A DNA stretch of 64,000 bases from positions 248,001 to 312,000 of the forward strand of contig JAIVFH010000037.1 of NCBI GenBank assembly GCA_025765595.1. Direction: 5' to 3'. Shown piece after piece: positions 11,968-23,289 of this stretch (position 1 is the stretch's first letter; each line of letters opens with the position of its first letter). This DNA comes from Obelidium mucronatum (lineage: Eukaryota; Chytridiomycota; Chytridiomycetes; Chytridiales; Chytriomycetaceae). The position numbers and the translations under genes are program-made. The notes under the pieces are model-generated. The model was not told the origin of the DNA, ran no database searches, and saw only the letters and a program-made list of their open reading frames with translations.

Positions 11968-12618
11968 ATGTTCAGCACATACAAACCACTCTCGAAAATC
12001 AGTCTCACCATCGACGACGTGACTCACCACCAGCGCGAGAGCCTCGAATCGGATCTAATAGACCGCGATGACGATGAGACACTAGTTGCCTCTGAAGAAT
12101 TTGACTTTGATGATGCAGAAATACTTGGATTTGATTTTGCTTCAACAAGAAGAGGAGGAGTTCACACCAGCGACACTGGTTTGACCAATACTACGGCTTC
12201 GAAGCCAGGAAAGCGAATGCATTCTCTGAGTGACAGCGGTTGGTGTTGGTTTGTGTGGGTGGGCGTGTGCCTTTTTTAAAATGCCTATTTCACACCAGTG
12301 TCACCCGTCTCACGTAAGCGGAGCCATGTATTCCAGCTCCCGCTAGACTCTACACAGCCTCAACATGAACTTCAACTTCCTCCTCCCCCTTCTTCAACCT
12401 CAATTGGATCATCTCAAAGGCCTCAGACACGTCAAGGAATACGTCTGGCCGGTCCGGGACACGGTCTAGCAGATCCAGTCAGAGGAATGGAAGGAATTGA
12501 AGCTGCTAGTCGAGTCAGAGAAGAGATGGGTGTTTCTGATCGGATTGGTGTTGTTGGAGGTGGTAGCAGTTCTGTGGCGACTCGAAGAGTCACGCGTGGA
12601 TCAGCAATGAGAATGTAG
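11968..12618 (+). CDS. unrecognised low-complexity protein
   Basis: A probable two-exon gene, 11968-12238 and 12299-12618, whose lengths sum to 591 nt (196 residues). The intron carries GT...CACACCAG with a pyrimidine tract. Exon 1 encodes an acidic region (DLIDRDDDETLVASEEFDFDD) and exon 2 a Pro/Gln- then Gly/Arg-rich tail. No domain is recognisable and the protein is probably disordered. It starts 161 bp from the divergent membrane-protein gene, so the two may share a promoter region. The donor GTTGGT is weak, so the splice call is less certain than the existence of the gene. Confidence 0.5.
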
Positions 12619-12700
12619 ATGTTACTTTCAATTACATAAAAATAGTTTATTTACTTTTGGATGGTTGGTTGCTCGAAAGGAATACTTGCAAATAAAAAAC

Positions 12701-13856
12701 ATGGCTCCAATCAATCGTCAAGCATCGGTCCTCAGCACGGCAACATCAGCATCAGCGTCCTCATCTTCGAACGACTCTAGCCCCATCGAATCATCCTCTG
12801 TATTCAACATTAGCCCACGCGTGACAACGTCAGTCCGGAAATCCTTCCCCGACTTGGTTGTCCCTCAACAATTCAAAGATCCTTGGTTCCAATTCAAGCT
12901 ATTTGTCGTAAAAACAAAGATTCTGGAGTCAGGTGTCGGGGTTGTTATTGGACGTGCGTTCCAGGATTGTATAAAGAGTTTTGTGAATGATTTGCTGTAA
13001 GGCGACCCTGAAGGCGACCTCCTATTCTGTTATGATATCTAACGCTAACACTTTTCTGCTCTTTTTGTTGTTAAAAAAGTGTCCCACCGCTGCTGTATTT
13101 TATTCGTACGTTTTCCTCTTTTGAAATCATTTCGATTCAAGTGTTAACCGGTTGACTCCATTTCTTGGCGGAAACAGCAAATACCTCAACTCTTCGTGTA
13201 AGTAAAAAGGAATTGATTTTTACGTGCTTTAACGATATGGTATCAACCCTGAAAAACTAGTTTATAGTAATCAAACAAGGACGAACGCGAAAACGATACA
13301 AAACTCTTGAAGAGGCAGCTTTCGACGGTACCCAAAAGAAGCAAATTTAAAACGCTCCATATGAAAATCTAAACGCCGAACGCCTCCTTTTTTATTTCCT
13401 TGGTTTTTTGGATGTATACAGGTGCAATCACAATCAATTACGGAAGATTCTCTCACAACTGTGTAAACTTTTTCGTTGTCGGTCTAAGTGTGTATTACCT
13501 ATTGAAAGGTTTGTACGCGTTTTTTTTTTCTTCTCAAAAACCCCATGTATTTAGCTTAAGACGTTTGGTGTTTGGTTCCACTGTAGGAGTGAAGGCGTTC
13601 TTTGAGAGTAATTTGTCTCATTTAAGGAAATGCCCGTATTGTATCAGTGAAGTCCCAGTTGGTAAGGCGCGAGCAACGTTGTTGTCGATTTTTTTGTTTA
13701 AGTTTTTTTCATCTTTTAGAAGCGACGCGATGCTCGTTCTGTACTTCTGAGCTGGATCCTATAGTGACTGCAAACTCTGAATCAAGAAGTAGGAAAAATT
13801 CCCTGTTACAGGATCGGACAAGTGATTGGTTTGATGCGAAAGCCATAAAGATATGA
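12701..13856 (+). CDS. MscL-type mechanosensitive channel with C-terminal zinc ribbon
   Basis: Seven exons close in frame: 12701-12996, 13080-13105, 13178-13195, 13268-13327, 13422-13508, 13587-13661 and 13720-13856. The sum is 699 nt, giving 232 residues. A Ser-rich N-terminus is followed by the MscL pore helix, GVGVVIGRAFQDCIKSFVNDLLVPP, the counterpart of the bacterial AVGVIIGxAF...S+V.D++MPP segment. An extracellular loop follows, then GAITINYGRF and a second helix (NFFVVGLSVYYLL). The tail has two CxxC knuckles, CPYC and CSFC, spaced like the zinc-ribbon tail found on some bacterial MscL proteins. MscL opens a wide non-selective pore under membrane tension. In a wall-less zoospore it could be an osmotic safety valve (inference). 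The N-terminal extension of about 60 residues may be a targeting region. Confidence 0.88.
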
Positions 13857-16467
13857 AAATGATTTTGAAGCTTTCTGTGATCGAAAACTGGCCCACCCGC
13901 TTTCCCAATTCAGTTCATTTTGGCTTTAACGCCTTCGGTGCAGAGTTTGACGTTGAAAAATGCAGACTGGCTTTGAATAAAATTCAAAAAAAGTTTCCTT
14001 TCTTTCAATGGTGGTTCAGTGTCGATTCTTTTTAAGCGGCAACTGTTCAAAGGGTAACGATTGCGCTTTCTCCCACTTGCTGGAAGCAGAAGCTATAGGG
14101 TCAGTGACGCTGTTTGCTCAGTTTGAATCCCCTGTCTAACCAACGAATCCCTGCTGAACCACAAAGGATTTCACAAGACCCGCCAACGTGCCGCTATTTT
14201 AACATTGGTTTTTGTTCAAAGGGTGAACAGTGTCCCTTCCTTCATGTGCAGCAAGCCTCTCAATCCCTAGTTCAAAACTTGAGCAGCAACTGTATCTTCT
14301 TCCAAAGAGGAAGCTGCCGCTATGGATCGCTATGCTCCAAAGCACATAATCTTTATGAAGATCCTGTCTCTCTAATTACCGTTCCGATCTCGGCAACAGA
14401 TCAATCTGAGAACACAATTGGCGAAGTCTCCTGGACTAAAACACTGGGTGCCGGGAACATCAGAGTCACTTTCGGCTTAGGAGTTGTTGTAAATATGGCA
14501 TTATCGCTATCGAAAGTGATGATCAGCGGGTTCCGTGACGACACTACAACCGCTTCAGTTTATCGCGCCTTGGTTCCACTTTATGAAACGGACCCAGATG
14601 TTCTTGAGGTTTCTCAGCCACGCTTCTCAATTGCAAATCAAGCCTCATTTATTGTTACTTTTAAAAGCAAGCGGGCGGCTGAAGAGTTTTGCAATACCAT
14701 CGACTCCCCAACAAAGCACCATTTCTTGACGCCACTGTGCTCAACCGATATTGGAACATCCATCAGGGCAAAAATTCAAGACCACAAGTCTGGAATTCGA
14801 AACAACTCTCTCAAGATTTCATGGCAAATGCCATCAAAAGTTGCTTTCTTGCATTTTAAGAACGCTCTGCCAACAAAGCGTCTAGCTTCTCTCATTGGAA
14901 CCCAATTTGTCGCCAATGATTGGCCAATGTCTGCTGCTTATCAAACTCCGAACGTAAATCAGACAACATCTTTTACAATTGTTATTTCTGGAATCCATCC
15001 AAGCCTTACCGAGGGTGTACTTGAAGGCACAATACGCCGTTGTTTTAAAGAGGAGTGGAAAAGCGCCAAGTTTATGGGAATGGAAGTGAATTTTGCGAAG
15101 GGTTTCGACCTGATGGTATGGGATGCTTCAAGTCGCTTGCCCCTTCATCATATTTCTCAACATCTGAGAGACAAAAACGTAGATGGATTCGAAATGGATT
15201 ATGTTTCTGTAAAACCACACAGCCGGTGGCAGAAAGCTGTGGCAGAGTTTGAAACTGCTGATATGGCTGAACGCGCGGCACTTGCACTCAATCAGAAAGT
15301 ATTAAAAGCTGTGTCTGGGAAACCAATTGTAGCCGAAGTCAGCTTCACTAGCAGGTTTACACTTCTTTCCTCAGTCTATGCTGCCATCAAGTCAAAGATT
15401 GATACTCTCAAGACTGACTTGGAGAATGAACGTAGCGAGAGCAAAGGAAATTCATCTGCTGCCGTGGCGAGTTATCTTCGAATCGATGAGTCCAGTGTTG
15501 ATAGCGTTACCGCTCTCTTTGTAAGCTCTTCCAACAAACGACTGTTGGTCCGATTCCGACACGCTTTCAACAACAACTTAATGCGTGGAACTATTATTCT
15601 TTCAAAGAAAGATAATAGGCCTGTGTGGGTGGCTAAGCTTTTGTCTTCCAAGGCTGTGACTGTTTTGAATCGCGTCGCTATTTCCACTGGAGGTGCCGCA
15701 CTAGTCGACAAGAAGATTCAATGTATTCGAGTTTTTGGATCTGACCAAAGGGTTATTGATTCTACTATCACCGCAGTTTTGGAAGTTATACGAGAGTGGA
15801 CATTGACTGAGAAGAAAGTCAAACTCACAAAAGAAGATTTACGAGCTCTTCTCGTCTGCGGACTTGAAGAATTCAAAGAATTGGTAGTCTCGGAGAACTT
15901 ACGTCTTGACATCACGACCATGGAACTCGTTGCGGATGGTGATGAGCTTGTTGAAGATCGCATACGTGCCGCTCTAAACTCTGCAGCGATTCGAAAAACT
16001 GGCAATTCGAATGACAAAGAAGAAGCTGAATCGATATGCCCCGTTTGTTTTTGCGACACTGGGGACTCCACCAACATCGCGCTATCTTCTTGTGGCCACA
16101 CTTACTGCCTTTCGTGCTTTCGCTTCTACACATCAACATTCTCAGGACCATTTCCTTTGGCATGTATATCTCAGGGATGTAATATCTCAATTGTATTGGA
16201 AGACTTTGCGTCCCTTATGTCTGTGGCTGAAACTGACAGACTTATGACTGCTGCTTTTACATCGCACGTGTCTGAAAACCCATCCAAGTACCGGATCTGT
16301 CCAACAGCTGATTGCTTAGGGATTTTCCTTCATAGTGATGGAAGTGTTCAGCAATGTTCGGAGTGTAAAACTTCGATTTGTGTACTATGCGGGTTCTCGG
16401 AGCATGAAGGGTTTACGTGTGCTCAAGTGGCAAGCGCCAGCAGCGCAGATTCAAGCTTTAACCAGTG

Positions 16468-16472
16468 GGTAT
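16468..16472 (+). repeat. target-site duplication, left copy
   Basis: GGTAT immediately before the left LTR. The same five bases follow the right LTR at 23290-23294. Five bp is the usual duplication made by Ty1/copia integrases. Confidence 0.93.
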
Positions 16473-16829
16473 TGTTGTAAAATACGCCTTTACTTTCAGG
16501 TTAAGTGCGTGAGATTGTCCTTTTTCTTGTTGTTATCTTCTAATGTGATTTCCGTCCTATTTATACCAATTTCCTTGATGAAATTTTCTAGTATCGGAAC
16601 ACTCGCCGGGAGCCGAAAAGGTTCGTTGCCACCCAACAATGATAAGAGTTACATCTTACTAATGTACGCACTTCTTTATCTCACTTCACTCTAGGAATTC
16701 CATCTTCACCCGTTTCAAGTAGCAGTCAAGCTCCCTCTTAGAACCAGTTTCGATGTTGAGATTTACTTATCATTTATTACTAATTATCTTTGTAATTGTC
16801 TTATAATAAAATACTACTATTTTACAACA
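16473..16829 (-). repeat. LTR, 3' LTR of the element
   Basis: 357 bp, beginning TGTTGTAAAATA and ending TATTTTACAACA. It is the downstream LTR because the element reads on the minus strand. It brings a stop codon into the RBR frame at 16478-16480. Confidence 0.96.
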
Positions 16830-16838
16830 CCTCCTCTC
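16830..16838 (-). other. polypurine tract of the element
   Basis: On the minus strand GAGAGGAGG abuts the 3' LTR directly. This is the position where plus-strand priming starts in LTR retrotransposons. Confidence 0.75.
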
Positions 16839-17036
16839 AAATGCGAAGATAGTTATAATAAATACACTCTATATTTAAATACAGTCTACTTTCGAGAGGA
16901 ATCACTAGATTCTCGGACGTCAGTAAGGGATTGCACCTCACCTCTCGATTTCAATCATACCCATTGCAAACCTTTTTCATTATTAATATAATTAAAAGAA
17001 CAACAACAATGTCATGAAGTGGTTGCCGGAGCCGAT

Positions 17037-20000
17037 TTAAAATCGGTACTCAGCAGACGTAGTGTTTATTACGTTCTTTCCTTGAAGTTCGCTCAAGGAT
17101 CTTAACCCCATCAAATCAACCAATCGCCTGTGCTGATTTCCAGGTAACGCTTTTGTTAAGATATCAGCGATCATATCCTCTGTCGGACAGTAGGCCAAGA
17201 TAATGTCTTTCTTCTGCAGATGGTCCCGCAGGAAATGAACTTTCACATCCATATGTTTCACTTGTCTGTGATTTATAGGATTCATGGCTATTGCGATCGT
17301 CGAAAGATTGTCTTGGTTAATCAAGGTTGGATCGTTTAAGGTAAAACCCAACTCTGCAAGTATATTCCTATACCACAGCGAATCTTTGACCGCCTCACTG
17401 AGCGCATAGTATTCCGCTTCAGTTGACGATAGTGCTACCACTGGCTGCTTTTTACAGTACCACGACACTACAGTCCCGCACATCATGAAAAGAAACCCAG
17501 AGCGCGATTTCCTTCCTGTCTCTTGTGCATAACTAGCGTCAGCGTATCCCAATGGATTTAAGAAACTGTAATTTGCTTCTTTATGTTGAAACGTCAGGTC
17601 TTCTTTTTCGTCAACATTTACCGGACACCAAGTTGGATCATCCAATATATCTTCGTCGTTTGAAAATAAAAGGGCTGGCTTATCATTCAATACAAAATGT
17701 AATCCATGATCCCATGTTCCCCTTAGATATCTGAGAATATGCATTAACGCTTTCATGTCATGCTCTCGCGCGTCACTTTGGTGAGTCGCCAGCGTATTTA
17801 CTGAGAATATCAGATCTGGTCTTGTCTGCTGGGCTAAGTATGATAGCATCATCAGTATCGAGCGGAAATCCGTCATTTCTAGATCAGTTAATTTCGCGCT
17901 GTCTGATAGGTGCTGCCATCCTACACTCATCGGGGTAAGCTTTATGTCGATCGGGACCTGTTTCCCGTTGACCACTTTATTCCACATATTATATTTTTCC
18001 AAAATCGACTTCGCGTAGTTCGGTTGTCCCACATATGATGAGTTTTCAAACTTCTCGTATTGGACCCCAATCACATGGTGCGCTTCGCCCATGTCTTTTA
18101 TTTGGAATCTCTTTCGGATGAAGGTCTTAACTTGTTTTATTATGTCCTTATCTCTACAGAAAAGTAACATGTCATCAACGTAGACAGTTAGGATAATTAA
18201 TTTTCCTTTTGCCGATCTTTTATGAAAAACGCAGGGATCTGATACTGTTGGGCTGAATCCCTCAGTTTCTAGGTACTCCTTTAATACCGCAAACCATTCT
18301 CGAGCGCTTTGATGGAGTCCATAGATGCTATGGATCAAGAGACATACGAGTTCGTTTCCGTTCTCGTCGTACTGTTTGTATCCATCTGCCATACGCATGT
18401 AATTAGGTTTTTCTAATTTCCCGTATAGGAAAGCTGTCAAAACATCCAGCTGTTCTACGTGGAGTCCCAGCATTAGAGCCATTGCGATCATCAGTCTTAC
18501 TGATTGTATCTTGACAACTGGTGCAAAGGTCTCATCGTAATCTCTTCCTGGCTTCTGATTATAACCAGCAGCAACTAATCGTGCTTTAAACTTCATTAGG
18601 ATTCCATTATCGTAGTCCAATTTGTAGTCGTATACCCATTTTGACTTCAACACAGTTGTTCCTTTTTCTGGTCTCTGCGCGAGTATCCATGTTTGTAAGG
18701 TGTAGTGTGAGTTGAGTTCTGCTTTTTCAGCTTCTTTCCAATACTCACTCCAGATGCTCGCGTAGGCTTCTGCTTGAGTTTTGGGGACTGGCGGCAGGTC
18801 TTCAATTCTTATTGAATTAAGAGGGACTGGGTTCGGTTCCTTGAACTTAAGTTGGGGATATTTCTCCTCCAGTCGTTTCTCTGCCGCTTCGATCGTTTGT
18901 TTAATGACAGGATCGTTTACCAGTGCCCGGAATTGGGTTAGTCCTCGCTTAGTTGCTTTCGCCTTTATTCTCTTGACTATCTTTCTTGATTCAGGAGGTG
19001 CTACTTTCTTCAGATAAACCGCCAATACGTTTGGGATTTTCCATTTCAAGAGAGCTGCCTTTATTGGTTCAGGAAAATCTTGTATGTCTTTTTCCTCAGT
19101 GGGTTCCATCTCGGTTAATGGTTTCTCCTTCTCGTCCGTTTCAGAATTAAATTTATCTAATTCATCTTCATCAGAATCTGAGTCAAGGAGTGTGGGCATG
19201 TGGTTTGTTAATTCTTCCAACTCAATCTCGCCTCCCCTCAAGTCGAGGGGTGGCGTTTTCTCAATTGGTTGTGAATTGACTGGCTTTGTTGTTTTCGATT
19301 TCTTAGAATTCGGTTTCCTCCCCTCAAAGCCAGACGTATTCTCTGGTTGAGGTCGCTTGCGCAAGCGTTGGCTTAAAGGTAACTCCATTTCTTCTTCTTC
19401 GGAGGAATACTTATCCTTATTTTCTTCTCCTTTTACTTTCCTTTTATTTTTCGATTCATTTTTAGAAATAATCGCTTCCTTTTCTTCCACTGTCCAGTAG
19501 TCGCTGAAGTCGACCGCTGGTGGGATTTGAACCTCAGGATTGTTTTTCTCCATCACTTCTTCTATATTATCCAAATCTTTGGTAAGTCCTGGATAATAGT
19601 TTGTGTGTGTGAATTCAACGTGAAATACAGGGTGGACCGTCCTGGTAAATAGGTTGAAAACCAGTATTATTGTGTCTCCAACATAACCGAGGAATATGCC
19701 AGGTACTCCTTTCGACCCGTATTTTCCTTTCCTTTGGGCTTTGTCTAGCCAGATCGTACAATATGATCCAAAGGGGCGGAAGTTTGATATGTCTGGGGGT
19801 TGATGATTCCAACGCAGGTATGGTGTTTCCTTTGTTCGTGAATTTATCAATCTATTATTTATATGGACTACATATCTAATCGCATATTTTGTCATTGATT
19901 TGGGGAGTCGGGATCTTTTCATAATCACCGCTGTTGTTGATTTTACCATATCGACCATGCTCTCACTCTTTCCATTAAATTCTTTTGTATATGGTGGGCT

Positions 20001-22901
20001 TGGATGGGTTTTTATTTGCGGTTCTTTGTTGTCACAATAAAACTGCATCGCGTTTGTTCTTTCTATTTTGGCTGTATCATGTCTAAGTGCCTCAACTTTT
20101 AGTCCATGTTTATTTTCCCACCTTCCAATCGTTTTGATCATATCTGGGACTTTTTCGTCTTTTGACTTAATAAAATCTGCCTCGGTCCACCCTGAGTATC
20201 CATCTATTTTTAAATGGCAGTGTGTTTCACCTTGCGCAGATTTACACGGCAATGGAAATTCATCTGAATGGATTTCTGATAGCACGCGTCGTGCTGGGTG
20301 TGTCGATTCACCTATTGGATTTCGCTTTATTTTGCCCTCGCTACACCAATGGCAATTTTCAACGTGTGACAATTCAGTGTTAGGAACTCTTTTATTAAAC
20401 TTAAGTTTTTCAAATCCCAAAACCTGCTTTCTTTCAATTGACTCTTTAATTCGCCCAATTCCAAAGTGTCCACACCATTCATGCAGTACATCTTCGGTGA
20501 TCTCTCGTCTTTCTTTGAGGTCAGTGGGCCTATTATTATAAGTCTTATTTAGTTTTCGAAAAATCAATGCTCTCTTGAGATTTCTACAAGTATTTACCTT
20601 ATTGGTAGGCGCACGTTCCATGTTCTCCGTCTGGAACATTCCCTTGGCGGTCCCGACGTCTCGGGATCCTACTGCAGTGGAATCAACATTTTCCTTTACA
20701 GGAGCCACAGATACTTGTTCAATCTGTTTGTTGGTTTGGTTGTTAGTCTTTTCAACTTTCAGTTCTTTCGAAAGACTTACCAGAACTCCAGACTCGTCAC
20801 CAATCATGAGTTCTTGGATCTGGTTGATAATTCTCATGTCAATTTCACCAGATAGAGCATCAGTCGCCGCTCCCATAGCCTGAGCGGCGGCTGGTGAGGC
20901 ATTTTGATTGTCAGCGGCAGTTTTCTTTGCGGAGTACTGCTTTTCGCTTTCCAAATGACTTCTTGGTGGATACGCATAGTATAGTCCATCCTTAAAGTCG
21001 CCGATTCTTTGACGTTTGCTACCCATTTGATTAAGGTAAACTCCTTCGCTGACAAATGTAACTGAGTCGTTGAACCCATCTCTCATTAATCCTTTGACCG
21101 AGATTAGTGGTTCGGGGACGGCTGCACATGTCATTACGTCCGGAAGCGTGATTTTAACTCCAGCAAAGTCCGTTTCCAGGACTCCATCCAGAGTATCAAT
21201 TTGAGTGCGTCCGTCTACGGCGTCCACAAGTACGTCCTTAGCTCCGCCGAGTCTTGATCCTCGGATCTTACCTCCGGCTTCATCCGCTGATGCGAACACT
21301 GAGCTATGACAGCCCGTGTCGAGGATGCGTGGAAATGTGTTATGAAAATTTTCAGGTATTTCACCATTAAATTTTCTAACACTCGCCTTCAAACTGCGCA
21401 GCGACTTTGCCTGACGGCTTTCACGGCTATAGCGACCTCCTTTTGGAGAAGAAGATCGGGATCTTGATCTAGTAGATCCGGAACTGTTTGAATCTGATGA
21501 GGGTGAGCGTTGACGTTTTCCACCCTTCTTCATCTTTTTGCCTGACGACTTCAGGGCTTTCAGTTCAGCTTCCAGTTTCTCAATCCTTTTAGCACTCTTT
21601 GTCTGTGGACGTCCTCTCTCTCCATTCTTTGGATCGCGAGTTTTCCCGTTCTTCCATTCAAAGTATTTGATTCGGGAGGACTTTTGGTTCCAGTCAGGCG
21701 GATGCGTTGATCTGCAATCAGCCAAGTTATGGTTGTCCTTCTCACACCAGCGGCACCACATTTTCTTGTCCTGATTATTAGATGAGTTATTACCCTTGTT
21801 TGTTTGGAATTTGTTGCTTACTTTGTTGTCCAGCTTATTAGCTTTCCTTTCGGCTCCTTTCTTTCCTTTAGCGTTGGTGTTTATTTTCAACGTTTGGTAC
21901 AAGTCCTTCAGGAGCTGGATGAGTCCTTGGTGTGACAGTTCTCCAGTATTTCCTTCATCGGAGATTTTCAAGTTATAACGAGTTATATCTCTGTTGTTGG
22001 CCAAATCCGAAGAATCACTTGGTAGGTTTTTCTCCAGGATCCGAAGGATCTCCGAGCGAAGTTTCTTTCTAGTGTCGTAGGTTTCCCCATTAACTTCGAA
22101 GAAGTGGCGACTGTAGTCAGTCAGCGTATCGCATGGAATTGGCCAGGATGTGGACTTTATTGCTTCCAACTCTGCTTCAAGTTCAACCTCGCGATTGTTT
22201 TGGCGGTTTGGGTTAGCATTACACAACTGGTGGAGTTGATAAATCATCTCGGCAAAGCTTGAGTTCTTCTCAACAGCTTCTCTGTCTGTGCTTCCGAGTA
22301 GGTTGCACAACACAGTAGACCAGTGTTTGTCTGCCTTAACGAGGTCTTTGTGGTGCTTCTCGGCTCGGACCCAGGTGGCGTGGACTTTGTTAAAGCGGTC
22401 CTTCTCATGATTAAACCATTCTTTTAGGTCACTCATAGCGCGGTCATGGTCTCCGAAGGTCCAGGGGTCACCTGGTACCCAGTTGTCCCGGTGGTTGAGC
22501 TTATTTCCTCTCTCATTCGGGAGGATGCCATTTATCATGTCGACTTCAGCGTCAATCACAAACCCAGGAAGCATTGGTTGTGGGCCTTCAATCGGATTAG
22601 CGCCGAGGACTTGGATTGGGATAGCGGCATTGACATATGCCATCCTCTGGTAACTCAGGTCCTTTGTGCGTTCATACATTCGGTAAACTTCATCTAAAGA
22701 TGGTTCTCCTGGTGGTCTCAACGGATGGAACAGAGGTGGCAAACTTAGGTTAGCCTTATTGTATATCTCCTCTCCATATCCTGTTGTCTCATTAAGATGG
22801 TTGTCCAGGTTCTTATGGAACGTAGCAAACTGGTTGGCACCAGCCGCTTCTGGAAGGGGTGCTGGCATTGGAGCCGCAGTCTTGGCAGAATTCTTGCTCA
22901 T
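17037..22901 (-). CDS. Ty1/copia Gag-Pol polyprotein
   Basis: One open frame of 1954 residues starting at the ATG at 22901, 32 bp inside the 5' LTR. Domains in order: Gag with a CCHC zinc knuckle (CRWC...HNLADC) near residue 380; aspartic protease with DTG near 527; integrase with an HHCC finger near 805-855, then the catalytic acidic residues in HSDEF, LRHD and NGKSE; an acidic/basic linker of about 350 residues; reverse transcriptase with WVYDYKLD...KARLVAAGYNQ and the catalytic YVDD near 1573; RNase H with YADASYA and SSTEAEYYAL near 1780-1840. Gag and Pol share one frame with no shift, as in many copia elements. No disabling change is visible. Confidence 0.96.
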   Translation of the reverse strand: MSKNSAKTAAPMPAPLPEAAGANQFATFHKNLDNHLNETTGYGEEIYNKANLSLPPLFHPLRPPGEPSLDEVYRMYERTKDLSYQRMAYVNAAIPIQVLGANPIEGPQPMLPGFVIDAEVDMINGILPNERGNKLNHRDNWVPGDPWTFGDHDRAMSDLKEWFNHEKDRFNKVHATWVRAEKHHKDLVKADKHWSTVLCNLLGSTDREAVEKNSSFAEMIYQLHQLCNANPNRQNNREVELEAELEAIKSTSWPIPCDTLTDYSRHFFEVNGETYDTRKKLRSEILRILEKNLPSDSSDLANNRDITRYNLKISDEGNTGELSHQGLIQLLKDLYQTLKINTNAKGKKGAERKANKLDNKVSNKFQTNKGNNSSNNQDKKMWCRWCEKDNHNLADCRSTHPPDWNQKSSRIKYFEWKNGKTRDPKNGERGRPQTKSAKRIEKLEAELKALKSSGKKMKKGGKRQRSPSSDSNSSGSTRSRSRSSSPKGGRYSRESRQAKSLRSLKASVRKFNGEIPENFHNTFPRILDTGCHSSVFASADEAGGKIRGSRLGGAKDVLVDAVDGRTQIDTLDGVLETDFAGVKITLPDVMTCAAVPEPLISVKGLMRDGFNDSVTFVSEGVYLNQMGSKRQRIGDFKDGLYYAYPPRSHLESEKQYSAKKTAADNQNASPAAAQAMGAATDALSGEIDMRIINQIQELMIGDESGVLVSLSKELKVEKTNNQTNKQIEQVSVAPVKENVDSTAVGSRDVGTAKGMFQTENMERAPTNKVNTCRNLKRALIFRKLNKTYNNRPTDLKERREITEDVLHEWCGHFGIGRIKESIERKQVLGFEKLKFNKRVPNTELSHVENCHWCSEGKIKRNPIGESTHPARRVLSEIHSDEFPLPCKSAQGETHCHLKIDGYSGWTEADFIKSKDEKVPDMIKTIGRWENKHGLKVEALRHDTAKIERTNAMQFYCDNKEPQIKTHPSPPYTKEFNGKSESMVDMVKSTTAVIMKRSRLPKSMTKYAIRYVVHINNRLINSRTKETPYLRWNHQPPDISNFRPFGSYCTIWLDKAQRKGKYGSKGVPGIFLGYVGDTIILVFNLFTRTVHPVFHVEFTHTNYYPGLTKDLDNIEEVMEKNNPEVQIPPAVDFSDYWTVEEKEAIISKNESKNKRKVKGEENKDKYSSEEEEMELPLSQRLRKRPQPENTSGFEGRKPNSKKSKTTKPVNSQPIEKTPPLDLRGGEIELEELTNHMPTLLDSDSDEDELDKFNSETDEKEKPLTEMEPTEEKDIQDFPEPIKAALLKWKIPNVLAVYLKKVAPPESRKIVKRIKAKATKRGLTQFRALVNDPVIKQTIEAAEKRLEEKYPQLKFKEPNPVPLNSIRIEDLPPVPKTQAEAYASIWSEYWKEAEKAELNSHYTLQTWILAQRPEKGTTVLKSKWVYDYKLDYDNGILMKFKARLVAAGYNQKPGRDYDETFAPVVKIQSVRLMIAMALMLGLHVEQLDVLTAFLYGKLEKPNYMRMADGYKQYDENGNELVCLLIHSIYGLHQSAREWFAVLKEYLETEGFSPTVSDPCVFHKRSAKGKLIILTVYVDDMLLFCRDKDIIKQVKTFIRKRFQIKDMGEAHHVIGVQYEKFENSSYVGQPNYAKSILEKYNMWNKVVNGKQVPIDIKLTPMSVGWQHLSDSAKLTDLEMTDFRSILMMLSYLAQQTRPDLIFSVNTLATHQSDAREHDMKALMHILRYLRGTWDHGLHFVLNDKPALLFSNDEDILDDPTWCPVNVDEKEDLTFQHKEANYSFLNPLGYADASYAQETGRKSRSGFLFMMCGTVVSWYCKKQPVVALSSTEAEYYALSEAVKDSLWYRNILAELGFTLNDPTLINQDNLSTIAIAMNPINHRQVKHMDVKVHFLRDHLQKKDIILAYCPTEDMIADILTKALPGNQHRRLVDLMGLRSLSELQGKNVINTTSAEYRF

Positions 22902-22913
22902 TGGTCCGTTGTG

Positions 22914-22920
22914 GGCGCTA
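22914..22920 (-). other. possible tRNA primer-binding site
   Basis: On the minus strand TAGCGCC lies about a dozen bases inside the 5' LTR. It matches part of the initiator-Met primer site used by yeast Ty1 (TGGTAGCGCC), but the leading TGG is not present, so the primer may be a different or internal tRNA segment. Confidence 0.3.
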
Positions 22921-22932
22921 TAATACTTGAAA

Positions 22933-23289
22933 TGTTGTAAAATACGCCTTTACTTTCAGGTTAAGTGCGTGAGATTGTCCTTTTTCTTGTTGTTATCTTC
23001 TAATGTGATTTCCGTCCTATTTATACCAATTTCCTTGATGAAATTTTCTAGTATCGGAACACTCGCCGGGAGCCGAAAAGGTTCGTTGCCACCCAACAAT
23101 GATAAGAGTTACATCTTACTAATGTACGCACTTCTTTATCTCACTTCACTCTAGGAATTCCATCTTCACCCGTTTCAAGTAGCAGTCAAGCTCCCTCTTA
23201 GAACCAGTTTCGATGTTGAGATTTACTTATCATTTATTACTAATTATCTTTGTAATTGTCTTATAATAAAATACTACTATTTTACAACA
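22933..23289 (-). repeat. LTR, 5' LTR of the element
   Basis: Identical to the copy at 16473-16829. It is followed on the plus strand by GGTAT at 23290-23294, the right copy of the target duplication, and then by the RING2-encoding part of the host gene. Confidence 0.96.

Larger units (their letters stand above)
16473..23289 (-). mobile_element. complete Ty1/copia LTR retrotransposon
   Basis: A 6817-bp element inserted antisense to the host gene. It has two 357-bp LTRs identical at every base I compared, each bounded by the 12-bp inverted repeat TGTTGTAAAATA/TATTTTACAACA, and a perfect 5-bp target duplication. Between them lie a polypurine tract and one uninterrupted Gag-Pol frame with all expected domains. 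LTRs are made identical at insertion, so 0 differences in 357 bp and an intact frame mean insertion is very recent and the element may still be mobile. Integrase precedes reverse transcriptase in the polyprotein, the copia order that separates it from Ty3-type elements. Confidence 0.97.

Noticed and set aside
13853..14035. A small plus-strand frame between the MscL and RBR genes
   Set aside because: The RBR first exon (ATG at 14008) explains the right end in another frame and the first CCCH finger is clear there; the small frame has no similarity to anything.
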